Positions 7,253 to 14,157 of a stretch of DNA of 15,543 nt are shown in pieces. The position numbers were made by a program, and so were the translations under genes. Numbering within the stretch: the first letter of the stretch is position 1; every line of letters begins with the position of its first letter. The stretch lies in the NCBI GenBank assembly GCA_000496215.1, contig KI543219.1, positions 139,880 through 155,422 on the forward strand. Reading direction: 5' to 3'. The stretch comes from an uncultured archaeon A07HN63 (GTDB lineage: Archaea; Halobacteriota; Halobacteria; Halobacteriales; Haloferacaceae). The notes beneath the pieces are model-generated. The model did no database searches and had not been told where the DNA came from. It saw only the letters and a list, made by a program, of their open reading frames with translations.

Positions 7253-7277
7253 AAATAACTTGTATTAACAGTTATTT
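7253..7277. repeat. Inverted repeat upstream of the HalX response regulator
   Basis: AAATAAC (7253-7259) and GTTATTT (7271-7277) form a perfect 7+7 dyad with an 11-base spacer, in an AT-rich block. It lies just before a TATA-like TTACTAG (7292-7298), which is about 24 bases from the response-regulator ATG. A regulator-binding site is the simplest reading. A weak terminator for the tRNA transcript is the alternative. Confidence 0.4.
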
Positions 7278-7318
7278 GTCTGCCCAGCATGTTACTAGAT
7301 AGCAGTTTCCGGGCACCT

Positions 7319-7936
7319 ATGTCAGAGACCTCCCCAGACGGGCCAACAGTGCTCGTCGTCGACGACGAACCAGATGTGGCTGAACTGTACGCCTATCGTC
7401 TCCGCAAGGAGTACGCCGTCCGTCAGGCCAACAGCGGTGAGGCCGCACTGGACGCCTTCGACGAGACAATCGATGTTGTCCTGCTCGACCGACGCATGCC
7501 GGGGATGACCGGCGACGAGGTGCTGGACGAGATTCGCAACACCGACCACGACACCCGCGTCGTCATGGTGACAGCCGTCGACCCCGATGTCGAGATCGTC
7601 GATATGCCGTTCGACGACTATCTCTGCAAACCGATCGGTCGTGACGCGCTGATCAACTCTGTCGAGCAACAGCTCACGGCACAGGAGTACAGCGAGACGA
7701 TGCAGGACCTGATCCGAGCCACCTCGAAGAAGGGGGTACTCGAAGCCGAACTGCCTGCCGACGAGCTTGCGGATTCCACGGAGTATCAGACACTCGAAGC
7801 CCGGATCGACGAGCTCCGTGCCCACAACAGCGAGCTACTTGACGAGCTAGACGATTACGAGGCGGCGTTCAACGCCGTCGAACACAGCGCACCGGAGCTC
7901 GGGAGCGGGGGCACCTCACGGGAAGCGAGCTTTTGA
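7319..7936 (+). CDS. Response regulator with HalX domain
   Basis: This 205-residue protein has an N-terminal receiver domain (about 9-120) with all key residues: acidic pocket Asp15/Asp16 in V-L-V-V-D-D-E, phospho-acceptor Asp57 in L-L-D-R-R-M-P, switch Thr85 and Lys104 in C-K-P. The C-terminal part (about 122-185, from E-Y-S-E-T-M-Q-D-L to E-L-L-D-E-L-D-D-Y-E-A-A-F) is the helical, coiled-coil-prone HalX domain found in haloarchaeal regulators. Its function is not well established. No classical DNA-binding domain is seen. I start it at ATG 7319, not 7289, because the receiver begins normally there and a TATA-like element lies about 24 bases upstream. No histidine kinase is nearby, so the partner must be encoded elsewhere. 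Phosphorelay output by protein contact is likely but inferred. Confidence 0.92.
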   Translation: MSETSPDGPTVLVVDDEPDVAELYAYRLRKEYAVRQANSGEAALDAFDETIDVVLLDRRMPGMTGDEVLDEIRNTDHDTRVVMVTAVDPDVEIVDMPFDDYLCKPIGRDALINSVEQQLTAQEYSETMQDLIRATSKKGVLEAELPADELADSTEYQTLEARIDELRAHNSELLDELDDYEAAFNAVEHSAPELGSGGTSREASF

Positions 7937-7970
7937 GTAGTCGGCGGTCCCACGACCGGTAGACACGCCG

Positions 7971-8366
7971 ATGGCCGCAGCAGTACCCGACCCGCCGGAC
8001 GACTGGACTGTGTCGACAACGACCGAGACGCATCTCGCGCTGTACTACCCGGCTGATGGCCGGTCGCTCGTGGTCCGACCGACCGAGCCGCCGGCGAGCG
8101 ACGGGTGGATTGTCAAAGGGCTGGCCGGCTACGGCCCCGAGTACCCGGTGTTCGCCGACGGTATCGACCGCGAGGAGGCGATTGATGCGGCGTGGGAGGT
8201 GATGAAAGGGGTGTCAGCCGGCGAGACCGTTTCACCAGTTCGAACGGAGGCGACCGCTGGAGACGCAATCTCGACCGAGGATAACAGCGAAGCTGAAACA
8301 CAGACTGAAACTGACGAGGTCGATCAGGCCGATCTGACAGCGTTTGCCAGCGACGAAAGCGCGTGA
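7971..8366 (+). CDS. Hypothetical acidic haloarchaeal protein
   Basis: This 131-residue acidic protein is not recognised. Residues about 8-82 look like a small folded domain (D-D-W-T-V, then H-L-A-L-Y-Y-P, R-S-L-V-V-R-P, G-Y-G-P-E-Y-P-V-F, and a helix E-E-A-I-D-A-A-W-E-V-M). The last 45 residues are an unstructured Glu/Thr/Ser-rich tail typical of halophile proteins. There are no membrane segments or catalytic motifs. It starts 34 bases after the response-regulator stop on the same strand, so the two may be co-transcribed. Its end faces the 3' end of tRNA-Thr(CGU) on the other strand. GC-rich third positions and acidic composition support real coding. Confidence 0.75.
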   Translation: MAAAVPDPPDDWTVSTTTETHLALYYPADGRSLVVRPTEPPASDGWIVKGLAGYGPEYPVFADGIDREEAIDAAWEVMKGVSAGETVSPVRTEATAGDAISTEDNSEAETQTETDEVDQADLTAFASDESA

Positions 8367-8404
8367 ATCCGCGGCGCTTCCTGTTTTCAGAAAACCCGAA
8401 GAGA

Positions 8405-8478
8405 AGCCGGAGGAGGGAATTGAACCCTCGGCCTAATCCTTACGAAGGATTCGCTCTGCCAGGCTGAGCTACTCCGGC
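8405..8478 (-). tRNA. tRNA-Thr (anticodon CGU)
   Basis: On the minus strand the acceptor GCCGGAG (8478-8472) pairs with CTCCGGC (8412-8406), and discriminator T is at 8405. The D-arm is GCTC/GAGC, the anticodon stem AATCC/GGATT holds loop TTCGTAA (anticodon CGT), the variable loop has five bases, and the T-arm is GAGGG/CCCTC around TTCAATT. It reads ACG codons. There is no intron and no encoded CCA. It is a different isoacceptor from the tRNA-Thr 1.2 kb to the left and points the opposite way. Confidence 0.96.
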
Positions 8479-8504
8479 ACGTACTCTCTCGTTGCGCGAT
8501 TGCA

Positions 8505-8515
8505 GAAATAAGGGT
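8505..8515 (-). promoter_or_regulatory. Probable TATA box of tRNA-Thr(CGU)
   Basis: The minus strand reads ACCCTTATTTCTG here, with CTTATTT centred about 30 bases from the tRNA 5' end. This is the expected spacing for an archaeal TATA box with a transcript starting at or just before the mature tRNA. Confidence 0.55.
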
Positions 8516-8557
8516 TGCGAAACGGCGGGCCGCCAGCCGGATGTCGGTCGCGCCGCC

Positions 8558-9124
8558 CTATCCGTCGCCGGTCGCATCGACGATTTCGACCTCGCCGTCC
8601 TCGACAGCAACGTTGATCAGCGTCTTGACGCTGTAGTCGGTCTCGTCAATCTCGTTGTCGCCGGCTTTCTTGATTACGGCGACGACATCCACAACGTCGG
8701 TCCCGATCTCGGTCAGCGCGTCGAGGATCGCTGTCATCGTTCCACCGGTCGAAAGCACGTCGTCAAGGACAAGCACGCGGTCGCCGGGTTCGACATCGTT
8801 AATATACATCTCGCCCTCGGAGTAGCCGGTCTGTTTGGCCAGCGAGACCTCGCCGTCAAGACCGTAGGAACGTTTCCGAATGACGACCAGCGGGATGTCG
8901 GTCATCAATGACATCGCCGTCGAGATATGGATACCCATCGCAGCGGGCGTGACAATCTTGTCGACGTTTTCGAGTTCCGCCTTCCGAATGATCCGGATGA
9001 CGATTTCGCGGAGTAACTCGGGTTCTAGCATCGGCACGCCATCGCTGATCGGGTGGACAAAATAGTGGTAGTCGCCCTTTTCGATGATCGGCGCGTCAAG
9101 CAGCGACTGCCGCAACAGATCCAT
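8558..9124 (-). CDS. hpt: HGPRTase-like purine phosphoribosyltransferase
   Basis: This 188-residue protein is a type-I phosphoribosyltransferase. The PRPP-binding signature V-L-V-L-D-D-V-L-S-T-G-G-T is at 117-129 (paired Asp120/Asp121), preceded by I-V-T-P-A-A-M-G-I-H-I (57-67) and P-L-V-V-I-R-K-R-S-Y-G (78-88). It matches the length and pattern of the haloarchaeal proteins annotated as hypoxanthine/guanine phosphoribosyltransferase-like or adenine phosphoribosyltransferase-like, which would salvage free purine bases to nucleotides using PRPP. The exact base is not settled by motif, so the symbol is provisional. The start at 9124 is supported by a TATA-like CTTTAGG about 27 bases upstream on the minus strand. 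The gene is monocistronic and divergent from the small gene at 9232. Confidence 0.9.
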   Translation of the reverse strand: MDLLRQSLLDAPIIEKGDYHYFVHPISDGVPMLEPELLREIVIRIIRKAELENVDKIVTPAAMGIHISTAMSLMTDIPLVVIRKRSYGLDGEVSLAKQTGYSEGEMYINDVEPGDRVLVLDDVLSTGGTMTAILDALTEIGTDVVDVVAVIKKAGDNEIDETDYSVKTLINVAVEDGEVEIVDATGDG

Positions 9125-9231
9125 ACCAAGGGTTCGATAGCGGCGACCTAAAGATGACGGTCTTGGGAACGCACATCCGCCAGCGACGCCGCACCGAAGC
9201 GGTTAACAGCCAGCCACACGAACCCGCAGCT

Positions 9232-9498
9232 ATGCAGATGCTCATCGTCAACGGCGATCCGGAAATCCGGAAGAACGCCATCATCAACCACGATGGGGAG
9301 GAGAAGGTCTGTTTCTCGATCCAGCGACAGGGCGACTGGCACGGCCCCGACGAGGTCCAGCTGTGGTGTACCATCGGCACCGAGGACGAACGCGAGACCT
9401 TCGAGAAACGCGAGTACGTCCCCAACTGGCTCGATGTCGACACCATCGACGCCGAGGCACTCGATGTCGTGCAAGCCAACAACGAACTCTCCGTCTAA
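9232..9498 (+). CDS. Small conserved haloarchaeal protein, HAH_0734-like
   Basis: This 88-residue protein starts MQMLIVNGDPEIRKNAI and contains the unusual run Q-R-Q-G-D-W-H-G-P (31-39) and Q-L-W-C-T-I-G-T-E-D-E-R (43-54). I associate these with a small haloarchaea-restricted family named after HAH_0734, whose function I do not know. The single Cys in W-C-T and the Trp/His-rich centre are conserved-looking but give no enzyme assignment. I reject a longer in-frame start at 9154: the extra residues are Arg-rich and unlike the rest, and a TATA-like GGTTAAC (9201-9207) lies about 27 bases before the ATG at 9232. It ends 12 bases before the stop of the convergent ABC transporter gene. Confidence 0.82.
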   Translation: MQMLIVNGDPEIRKNAIINHDGEEKVCFSIQRQGDWHGPDEVQLWCTIGTEDERETFEKREYVPNWLDVDTIDAEALDVVQANNELSV

Positions 9499-9510
9499 CC
9501 CATCAGGCGA

Positions 9511-11433
9511 TCAGTCGTCGAGCGCGGGAACTTCCTCTGTATCGTCGTCGTCAGTCTGTGCTTCCCAGAGGTCGGCATATGGCCCCTCATCCGCGAGTAG
9601 TGTGTCGTGGGTTCCCTCCTCGATGATCTCGCCGTCGTCCATGACGACGATCCGGTCGGCATCCTGAATCGTCGAGAGCCGATGAGCGATGACAAAGGCC
9701 GTCCGGTCGACGATCAGCCGACTGAGGCTCGCCTGAATCAGCTCCTCGGTTTCGGTGTCGACATCGCTGGTCGCCTCGTCAAGGATGATGATCTCGGGAT
9801 CGTTCAACAGTGCCCGGGCAATCGAGAGCCGCTGGCGCTGGCCGCCGGAGAGCTTGACGCCGCGCTCGCCGATCTGTGTCTCGTAGCCGTCCGGGAGGTC
9901 GGTGATGAATTCGTCGGCCTCCGCCGCGGTCGCCGCGTCGACGATCCGGCTGTCGATCCCCTCGCCGTCGAGCGTCGAAAGGTCGCCGTAGGCGATGTTT
10001 TCCTCGACCGTGCCCGAAAACAGGTAGGGATCCTGTTCGACGACGCCGATATGCCGGCGAAGGTGCTGGAGGTCGTACTCGCGGACATCGACGCCGTCGA
10101 CCTCGACGGCCCCTGCATCCACGTCGTAGAACCGCGGGATCAGCTTGACGAGCGTCGATTTGCCGGCCCCGGTTTCACCCGCGAGGCCGACCGTCTCGCC
10201 CGACTCGACGCTGAGCGAGATGTCGCCGAGCACCGCCTCGTCGCGGCCCTCGTAGCTGAAGCTCACGTCGTCGAAGTCGACGGTGCCGTCCTTGATGGGG
10301 TCAGTAATCGGGTCCTCGGGTGACGTTATCGTCGGCTCGTGACCCAGCAGGCCGAAGACGCGTTCCGCGCTGGATTTCGCCCGCTGGTACTTATTGGCCG
10401 TCCGGCCGATCCGGCGCATCGGGCTGTAGAGCCGGCGCAGATAGAGGAAAAACGTGGTGAACGTCCCGGCGGTGATGCCGCTCGTGATCGGGAAGGTTCC
10501 AAGCGTGTAGCTGCCGGTAACGACCAGCTCGCCGCCCACCAGTAGCACACCGACAAACGCCAGCCCAGTGAATAGCCGAATTGTCGAATAGAAGAGGCGT
10601 CTGAGCTTGAGCGCGCCGATCTGCTGGTCGTGGTAGGCCTGACTCTGCTCGCCGACCCGCTCGCGCTCGAACCCGTAGCGGTCGAAGGCCTTGATCACTT
10701 TCGCGCCGCTGATGTTGTTTTCCAGCCGGGAGTTGAGCCTGGCGACGCTCTCGCGGATTCCCTTGTATTTGGGTTCGATCCACGAGAGAAACCACGCGCT
10801 GCCGAGGCCGATGATCGGCACCGGGATCAGGACGATAGCCGCGAGGATCGGTGACATCGACAGCAACACGGCCCCGATCCCGCCGACGGTGGCGACAACG
10901 CGAATGATCTGGCGGATTTCACGGCTGAGAAACGTTTCCAGCTGATTGATGTCGTTGTTGAGAATCGACATCATCGCGCCGGTCTGATGGTTGGCGAAGA
11001 AATCCAGCGAGAGCCGCTGCATGTGGTCGTAGCTGTCGTTGCGGAGGTCGCGCTGGATCTTCTGGGCGGTGGATTCCAGCAGATACCGCTCGGCAAACCG
11101 CGTCACCGAGCGGAGCAGATAGGCGACGAGTGCGATCAGCGCCAGCCGGCGAAGCAGGCCGAGCCGGGCGGCGGTCGTCGCCCCCGACGTGGCGGTCACC
11201 AGTCCGAGATCGGCGAGCAACCCCGGCTCGCCGGACTGATTGATAACGCGGTCGATGGCCGCGCCGACGATAATCGGCGGGACGAGTCGGGCGAGCCTGG
11301 TCGTGATCGACGAGCCGATACCCAGCGAGAGCCGTGGCCAGTAGGCGCGGGCGTACCGGAGGAGGCCGACCATCGGGTGGCCGTCAACCGCTTCGCGAAC
11401 ATCGTCGAAGCCACCGGACTCCTCGGCCGACAT
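9511..11433 (-). CDS. ABC exporter half-transporter (fused permease and ATPase)
   Basis: This 640-residue protein fuses a type-I exporter membrane domain (about 1-370, helices near 30-62, 95-115, 175-215, 285-335) to a complete ATPase. The Walker A motif G-E-T-G-A-G-K-S-T is at 419-427, the Q-loop Gln at 467, the signature L-S-G-G-Q at 528-532, and Walker B I-I-I-L-D-E at 548-553. The D-loop S-D-V-D is at 556-559 and the switch His at 584. Such half-transporters dimerise in the membrane and export lipids, peptides or drugs with ATP. The D-loop Val replaces the more common Ala, a minor change. No partner half-transporter is nearby, so it may be a homodimer. An acidic tail (D-D-D-D-T-E-E) ends the protein. 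Substrate is unknown. Confidence 0.95.
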   Translation of the reverse strand: MSAEESGGFDDVREAVDGHPMVGLLRYARAYWPRLSLGIGSSITTRLARLVPPIIVGAAIDRVINQSGEPGLLADLGLVTATSGATTAARLGLLRRLALIALVAYLLRSVTRFAERYLLESTAQKIQRDLRNDSYDHMQRLSLDFFANHQTGAMMSILNNDINQLETFLSREIRQIIRVVATVGGIGAVLLSMSPILAAIVLIPVPIIGLGSAWFLSWIEPKYKGIRESVARLNSRLENNISGAKVIKAFDRYGFERERVGEQSQAYHDQQIGALKLRRLFYSTIRLFTGLAFVGVLLVGGELVVTGSYTLGTFPITSGITAGTFTTFFLYLRRLYSPMRRIGRTANKYQRAKSSAERVFGLLGHEPTITSPEDPITDPIKDGTVDFDDVSFSYEGRDEAVLGDISLSVESGETVGLAGETGAGKSTLVKLIPRFYDVDAGAVEVDGVDVREYDLQHLRRHIGVVEQDPYLFSGTVEENIAYGDLSTLDGEGIDSRIVDAATAAEADEFITDLPDGYETQIGERGVKLSGGQRQRLSIARALLNDPEIIILDEATSDVDTETEELIQASLSRLIVDRTAFVIAHRLSTIQDADRIVVMDDGEIIEEGTHDTLLADEGPYADLWEAQTDDDDTEEVPALDD

Positions 11434-11529
11434 ACACCACTCGAAGAACTTGAGCGTCGAAAGGGTTGTGACGTTCGGCCCGATGGTGGCGGGGCCGAAG
11501 CGTGAGTACGCTGGAACGCGTGTGTCCCG

Positions 11530-11730
11530 CTACCGCTTCTGTTTCACCGGCTCGTACCCGTTGGCGGCGAGGCGACGGTCGAACCGCTCCTGTTTCGACG
11601 CCAGCGCCTTCATCGACGGCGTTCCCTGCTGTTTGGCCTGCCGACGACAGCGCTCGCGGGTCATCCACTTCGACTTCTCGGTGTCACTCAGTGCGTCCCA
11701 GTCGGGAGGGAGTTCGTAATCGTGTCTCAT
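11530..11730 (-). CDS. Small basic hypothetical protein (66 residues)
   Basis: The protein starts MRHDYELPPDWDALSDTEKS, then a helical Arg/Lys-rich part (W-M-T-R-E-R-C-R-R-Q-A-K-Q-Q, about 22-35) and a second helix (M-K-A-L-A-S-K-Q-E-R-F-D-R-R-L, about 40-54). By my count it has 16 Lys/Arg against 10 Asp/Glu, a net positive charge unusual for a haloarchaeal cytoplasmic protein, which suggests nucleic-acid or ribosome binding (inference). I do not recognise the family. The start at 11730 is chosen over an in-frame ATG at 11760 because a strong TATA-like TTTATATG on the minus strand lies about 30 bases before it, and the longer start would lie inside that promoter spacing. The ABC transporter starts 96 bases downstream on the same strand. 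Confidence 0.65.
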   Translation of the reverse strand: MRHDYELPPDWDALSDTEKSKWMTRERCRRQAKQQGTPSMKALASKQERFDRRLAANGYEPVKQKR

Positions 11731-11756
11731 TATGGGCGTTTGTATGATAACACCAC

Positions 11757-11767
11757 ACATATAAACA
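11757..11767 (-). promoter_or_regulatory. TATA box of the 66-residue gene
   Basis: The minus strand reads TGTTTATATGT, one of the best TATA matches in the window, centred about 31 bases before the ATG at 11730. This spacing implies a leaderless or near-leaderless transcript. Confidence 0.6.
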
Positions 11768-11816
11768 GGTTTTCGTCAGGATAAATTTTGAATCGAGGTG
11801 CCAATTTTTATCCCCA

Positions 11817-11828
11817 ATAACGCGTTAT
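11817..11828. repeat. 12-base perfect palindrome in an AT-rich intergenic region
   Basis: ATAACGCGTTAT is its own reverse complement. It sits in the 247-base AT-rich gap between the divergent 66-residue gene and the DoxX-like gene, about 55 bases beyond the TATA box of the former. It could be a regulator-binding site. No regulator is known. Confidence 0.35.
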
Positions 11829-11948
11829 ACGTAGATATTTTTGTATAAATACTGCTTTTTCTGGTGTTCTGATACTGACCTGATTAACTATGTCATATCC
11901 TTATACAGTGTTTGCAAGACGTATGTGTTGCTCACGTCTGACAGTAGC

Positions 11949-11957
11949 ATTTTATTC
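11949..11957 (+). promoter_or_regulatory. Probable TATA box of the DoxX-like gene
   Basis: ATTTTATTC is centred about 25 bases before the ATG at 11978, standard leaderless spacing. Confidence 0.5.
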
Positions 11958-11977
11958 GGGCAGACGCTGGTGCTGGT

Positions 11978-12373
11978 ATGGGCGATACCACGGACGAAGA
12001 GACGACGCCGAGTGTTGGACGGCTTGGTCGGGTGCTGTTCGGCTGCGGCGTCGCGCTTCAGGCCTTGGAGGACTTTCGGGATATGGAAGACACGATCGAG
12101 TACGCCGAGTCGGCAGGGGTACCGGTACCGGAGGTGCTGGCCCCGTTTGCCGCAGGTATGATGCTCGTCGGGGGGCTCGGAACCGCACTCTGGCGGTTCC
12201 CGCGGCTGTCGACCGGCGCTGTCGCCACCTTTCTGGCCGTGGTCACCCCGACGATGCACGACTTCTGGAACGCCGACCCGGACGACCGAAGCGGCGAACG
12301 ACTGGCCTTTTTCGGCAATCTCGCCATGTTCGGGGGTGCCGTCGCCTTCCTTCGTGCTGCGTATGTCAGGTAA
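11978..12373 (+). CDS. DoxX family membrane protein
   Basis: This 131-residue protein has an acidic cytoplasmic start and four hydrophobic segments (about 14-31, 54-72, 77-96, 107-127). It carries DoxX features: an early helix G-R-V-L-F-G-C-G-V-A-L-Q-A-L-E-D-F, the G-V-P-V-P-E-V-L-A-P segment (47-56), and the T-M-H-D-F-W motif at 92-97 before a loop, then N-L-A-M-F-G-G at the last helix. DoxX-type proteins are small four-helix membrane proteins, some linked to quinone-dependent oxidation. Most, including this one, have no proven reaction. The start at 11978 is supported by a TATA-like element about 25 bases upstream. Family membership is likely and function is open. Confidence 0.8.
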   Translation: MGDTTDEETTPSVGRLGRVLFGCGVALQALEDFRDMEDTIEYAESAGVPVPEVLAPFAAGMMLVGGLGTALWRFPRLSTGAVATFLAVVTPTMHDFWNADPDDRSGERLAFFGNLAMFGGAVAFLRAAYVR

Positions 12374-12487
12374 CAAATACAATACACGAGAGAGTCGGCT
12401 GTATCGTTCAAATGTCACCATGACTGCGAGTGATATATTCACCGCGGTACCGAAACAACCAATACCGATCCGCAGTAATGAGCGGCT

Positions 12488-13360
12488 ATGAGTAGTGAGG
12501 AGGTGGTTGCCGATTTCAGCGCGAAGCTCCTCACAGACGACCTTGACCAGCTCAAACCTGTCAAAGGACGGGTCTTACTGAACCGTGAACAGCTTGTGCT
12601 GGTGACAGGTGAGAAAAAAGAGGTGGTCTTGCTCTCGCATATCGCCAGTACTGATCCGGGCTCGGTCGCCGACCGTATCTCACAGTTCTTCGAGGAGGCG
12701 ATCGCTATCGCCTACGACCGCGGTGGCTCGCAGAAGCGGGCCGTCATCGGGGGCAGCGGTGACACGATCACCAAGTTCAGAACGCGACTGTTCAAGCTGC
12801 TGGTCGGCAAACAGACGGTGATCGCCAAACATCCGGCCAAACGCGGCGGGCGCCGGACCGGTGCGCCGGCGCTGAAGATGGTGCTGGAGATTCAGGACGA
12901 CTCTATTTCGCTATCAAAAGACGACAAAAGCGCCAACATCTACGTCGAATCCGTGATCGGCTTCGAACACGAGCAGCGACAGCTCCGTGACGAACCGCGG
13001 GCAACCCTCGTTGTGGATCACGCGCCCGGTGACACGACGTTGACGACGTGTATCTCGCTGCTCAGCCAGCGAAAGCTCACGTTCCTGAGTCAGTTTATCC
13101 GGCAGAACTACAGTCGGGTCGTCGCCGATGTGAAGAATATTGATATCGGCGAGGTGGAGACACAAACACTGGTTTCACTGTACAGTGCGGGCGGTAACGC
13201 GGCGGTGGATATGGTGATGACCGGGGGCGTCGACAACCCCGACGCGCTGCTAGAGCAGCTGGAGGAGAAGCGGCTCGTGACGCGGCACGATGATGAGGTA
13301 CACCTGACCTCTCGGGGTGAGATTGTCGTCACCGACCAGATCGAAGCGGTAAACGAGTAG
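12488..13360 (+). CDS. Taxis protein CheF (archaeal Che-archaellum adaptor)
   Basis: This 290-residue soluble protein matches the archaeal CheF family (DUF439). An N-terminal region has V-K-G-R-V-L-L-N-R-E-Q-L-V-L-V (25-39), then a central Lys/Arg-rich stretch (H-P-A-K-R-G-G-R-R-T-G, 115-125) before a second beta-rich unit (M-V-L-E-I-Q-D-D-S-I-S-L). The C-terminal part (about 222-285) looks like a winged helix (T-L-V-S-L-Y-S-A-G-G, L-L-E-Q-L-E-E-K-R-L-V, V-H-L-T-S-R-G-E). CheF connects CheY/CheC/CheD to the archaellum switch in haloarchaea. No che or arl genes surround it, which is unusual because CheF genes commonly sit by those clusters, so it may be a second copy. A 5-codon frame (12478-12495) ends inside its start region. 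The paralog number is not determinable. Confidence 0.85.
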   Translation: MSSEEVVADFSAKLLTDDLDQLKPVKGRVLLNREQLVLVTGEKKEVVLLSHIASTDPGSVADRISQFFEEAIAIAYDRGGSQKRAVIGGSGDTITKFRTRLFKLLVGKQTVIAKHPAKRGGRRTGAPALKMVLEIQDDSISLSKDDKSANIYVESVIGFEHEQRQLRDEPRATLVVDHAPGDTTLTTCISLLSQRKLTFLSQFIRQNYSRVVADVKNIDIGEVETQTLVSLYSAGGNAAVDMVMTGGVDNPDALLEQLEEKRLVTRHDDEVHLTSRGEIVVTDQIEAVNE

Positions 13361-13384
13361 GGTCAAATCGGCCGCTGTCGGTGG

Positions 13385-13402
13385 GTAAAATCGCGTTTTT
13401 AC
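13385..13402. repeat. Inverted repeat between cheF and the winged-helix regulator
   Basis: GTAAAA (13385-13390) and TTTTAC (13397-13402) form a 6+6 dyad with a 6-base centre. It lies 25 bases after the cheF stop and about 13 bases before the TATA-like element of the regulator gene. It could be an autoregulatory operator or a T-rich terminator. Confidence 0.35.
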
Positions 13403-13445
13403 AGACGACACGAGGTAAGTATCGCCGGGGCAAACGGGTGTCACA

Positions 13446-14078
13446 ATGGCGAGTCTCATCGAGCAACTGCAGGAGCGAACCGAGGATGCCGACGAAACCG
13501 CCCGAATACTTGAAGTCCAAGACGAGGACACTGACGCGATTCTCGACGCGCTTGCGCCCGACACCCGGCGAGAGATATACCAGTCGCTGTTTGCGGAGCC
13601 ACGGACAACATCGGAACTCGCCAAGGCGGTAGACACCTCGCTTCAGAACGTGCAGTATCATCTGGAGCCACTGGAGGACGCCGGGCTGATCGAGGAGATC
13701 GATACCGTCTACTCCGAGAAGGGTGCGGAGATGGCGGTGTACGCACCAGCGGCCGATCCGCTCGTCTTCGTCGGCGACAAACAGACGCTACCGGATGTCA
13801 AGCAGTCGTTGCGACCTGTCGTGAGCGGGCTGGCGATTCTCGGCGCCGTGAGTCTCTTCGTCCAGTGGCTCGCCCACGAGCTAATCACGGTCGCACCCGA
13901 GCAATCAGGCGGACCCAGCATGATGACGGCCCAGGAGACGGTCCGGGAGACGGCCGCAACCGAGTCACCCGGAACACTCACCTGGCTAGTCATGGAGGTG
14001 CTCGAACCGGGACTCGTCGTGTTCGTCGTCGGGCTGGTGATCGCGGCCCTCGCGGTCTGGATAATGGGCCGACAGTGA
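13446..14078 (+). CDS. Membrane-anchored winged-helix (ArsR-like) regulator
   Basis: This 210-residue protein has a winged-helix DNA-binding domain at about 28-105: I-L-D-A-L-A-P-D-T-R-R-E-I-Y-Q-S-L (32-48), T-T-S-E-L-A-K-A-V (54-62), and the recognition-helix region S-L-Q-N-V-Q-Y-H-L-E-P-L-E-D-A-G-L-I (65-82). Two hydrophobic segments follow, at about 124-146 and 186-206, separated by a 40-residue loop probably outside the cell. A DNA-binding domain fixed to the membrane suggests transcription control tied to an envelope signal, which is inference. A TATA-like TAAGTATC lies about 27 bases upstream, and an imperfect AAAA...TTTT dyad (13385-13402) could be its operator or the cheF terminator. 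The next gene, with CBS domains, follows after 79 bases with its own promoter. Confidence 0.85.
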   Translation: MASLIEQLQERTEDADETARILEVQDEDTDAILDALAPDTRREIYQSLFAEPRTTSELAKAVDTSLQNVQYHLEPLEDAGLIEEIDTVYSEKGAEMAVYAPAADPLVFVGDKQTLPDVKQSLRPVVSGLAILGAVSLFVQWLAHELITVAPEQSGGPSMMTAQETVRETAATESPGTLTWLVMEVLEPGLVVFVVGLVIAALAVWIMGRQ

Positions 14079-14126
14079 ACGAGAGCGATCCGCCGTTGGT
14101 TCCCACCAGGATGGAACGGTCACGAA

Positions 14127-14136
14127 GTACTAAACC
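14127..14136 (+). promoter_or_regulatory. Probable TATA box of the CBS-domain gene
   Basis: GTACTAAACC is centred about 27 bases before the ATG at 14158, standard spacing for a leaderless haloarchaeal transcript. Confidence 0.5.
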
Positions 14137-14157
14137 CGTCCAGTCGAATAGCTCGCT

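Noticed and set aside
7132..8478. tRNA-linked genomic island
   Set aside because: No integrase, no duplicated tRNA 3' end and no foreign-looking genes were found between the two tRNAs.
9154..9231. Longer N-terminus for the HAH_0734-like protein
   Set aside because: The added residues are Arg-rich and would cover the probable promoter at 9201-9207.
11841..12161. 106-codon plus-strand frame before and across the DoxX-like gene
   Set aside because: It runs out of frame through the DoxX coding sequence, and its start lies in AT-rich promoter DNA.
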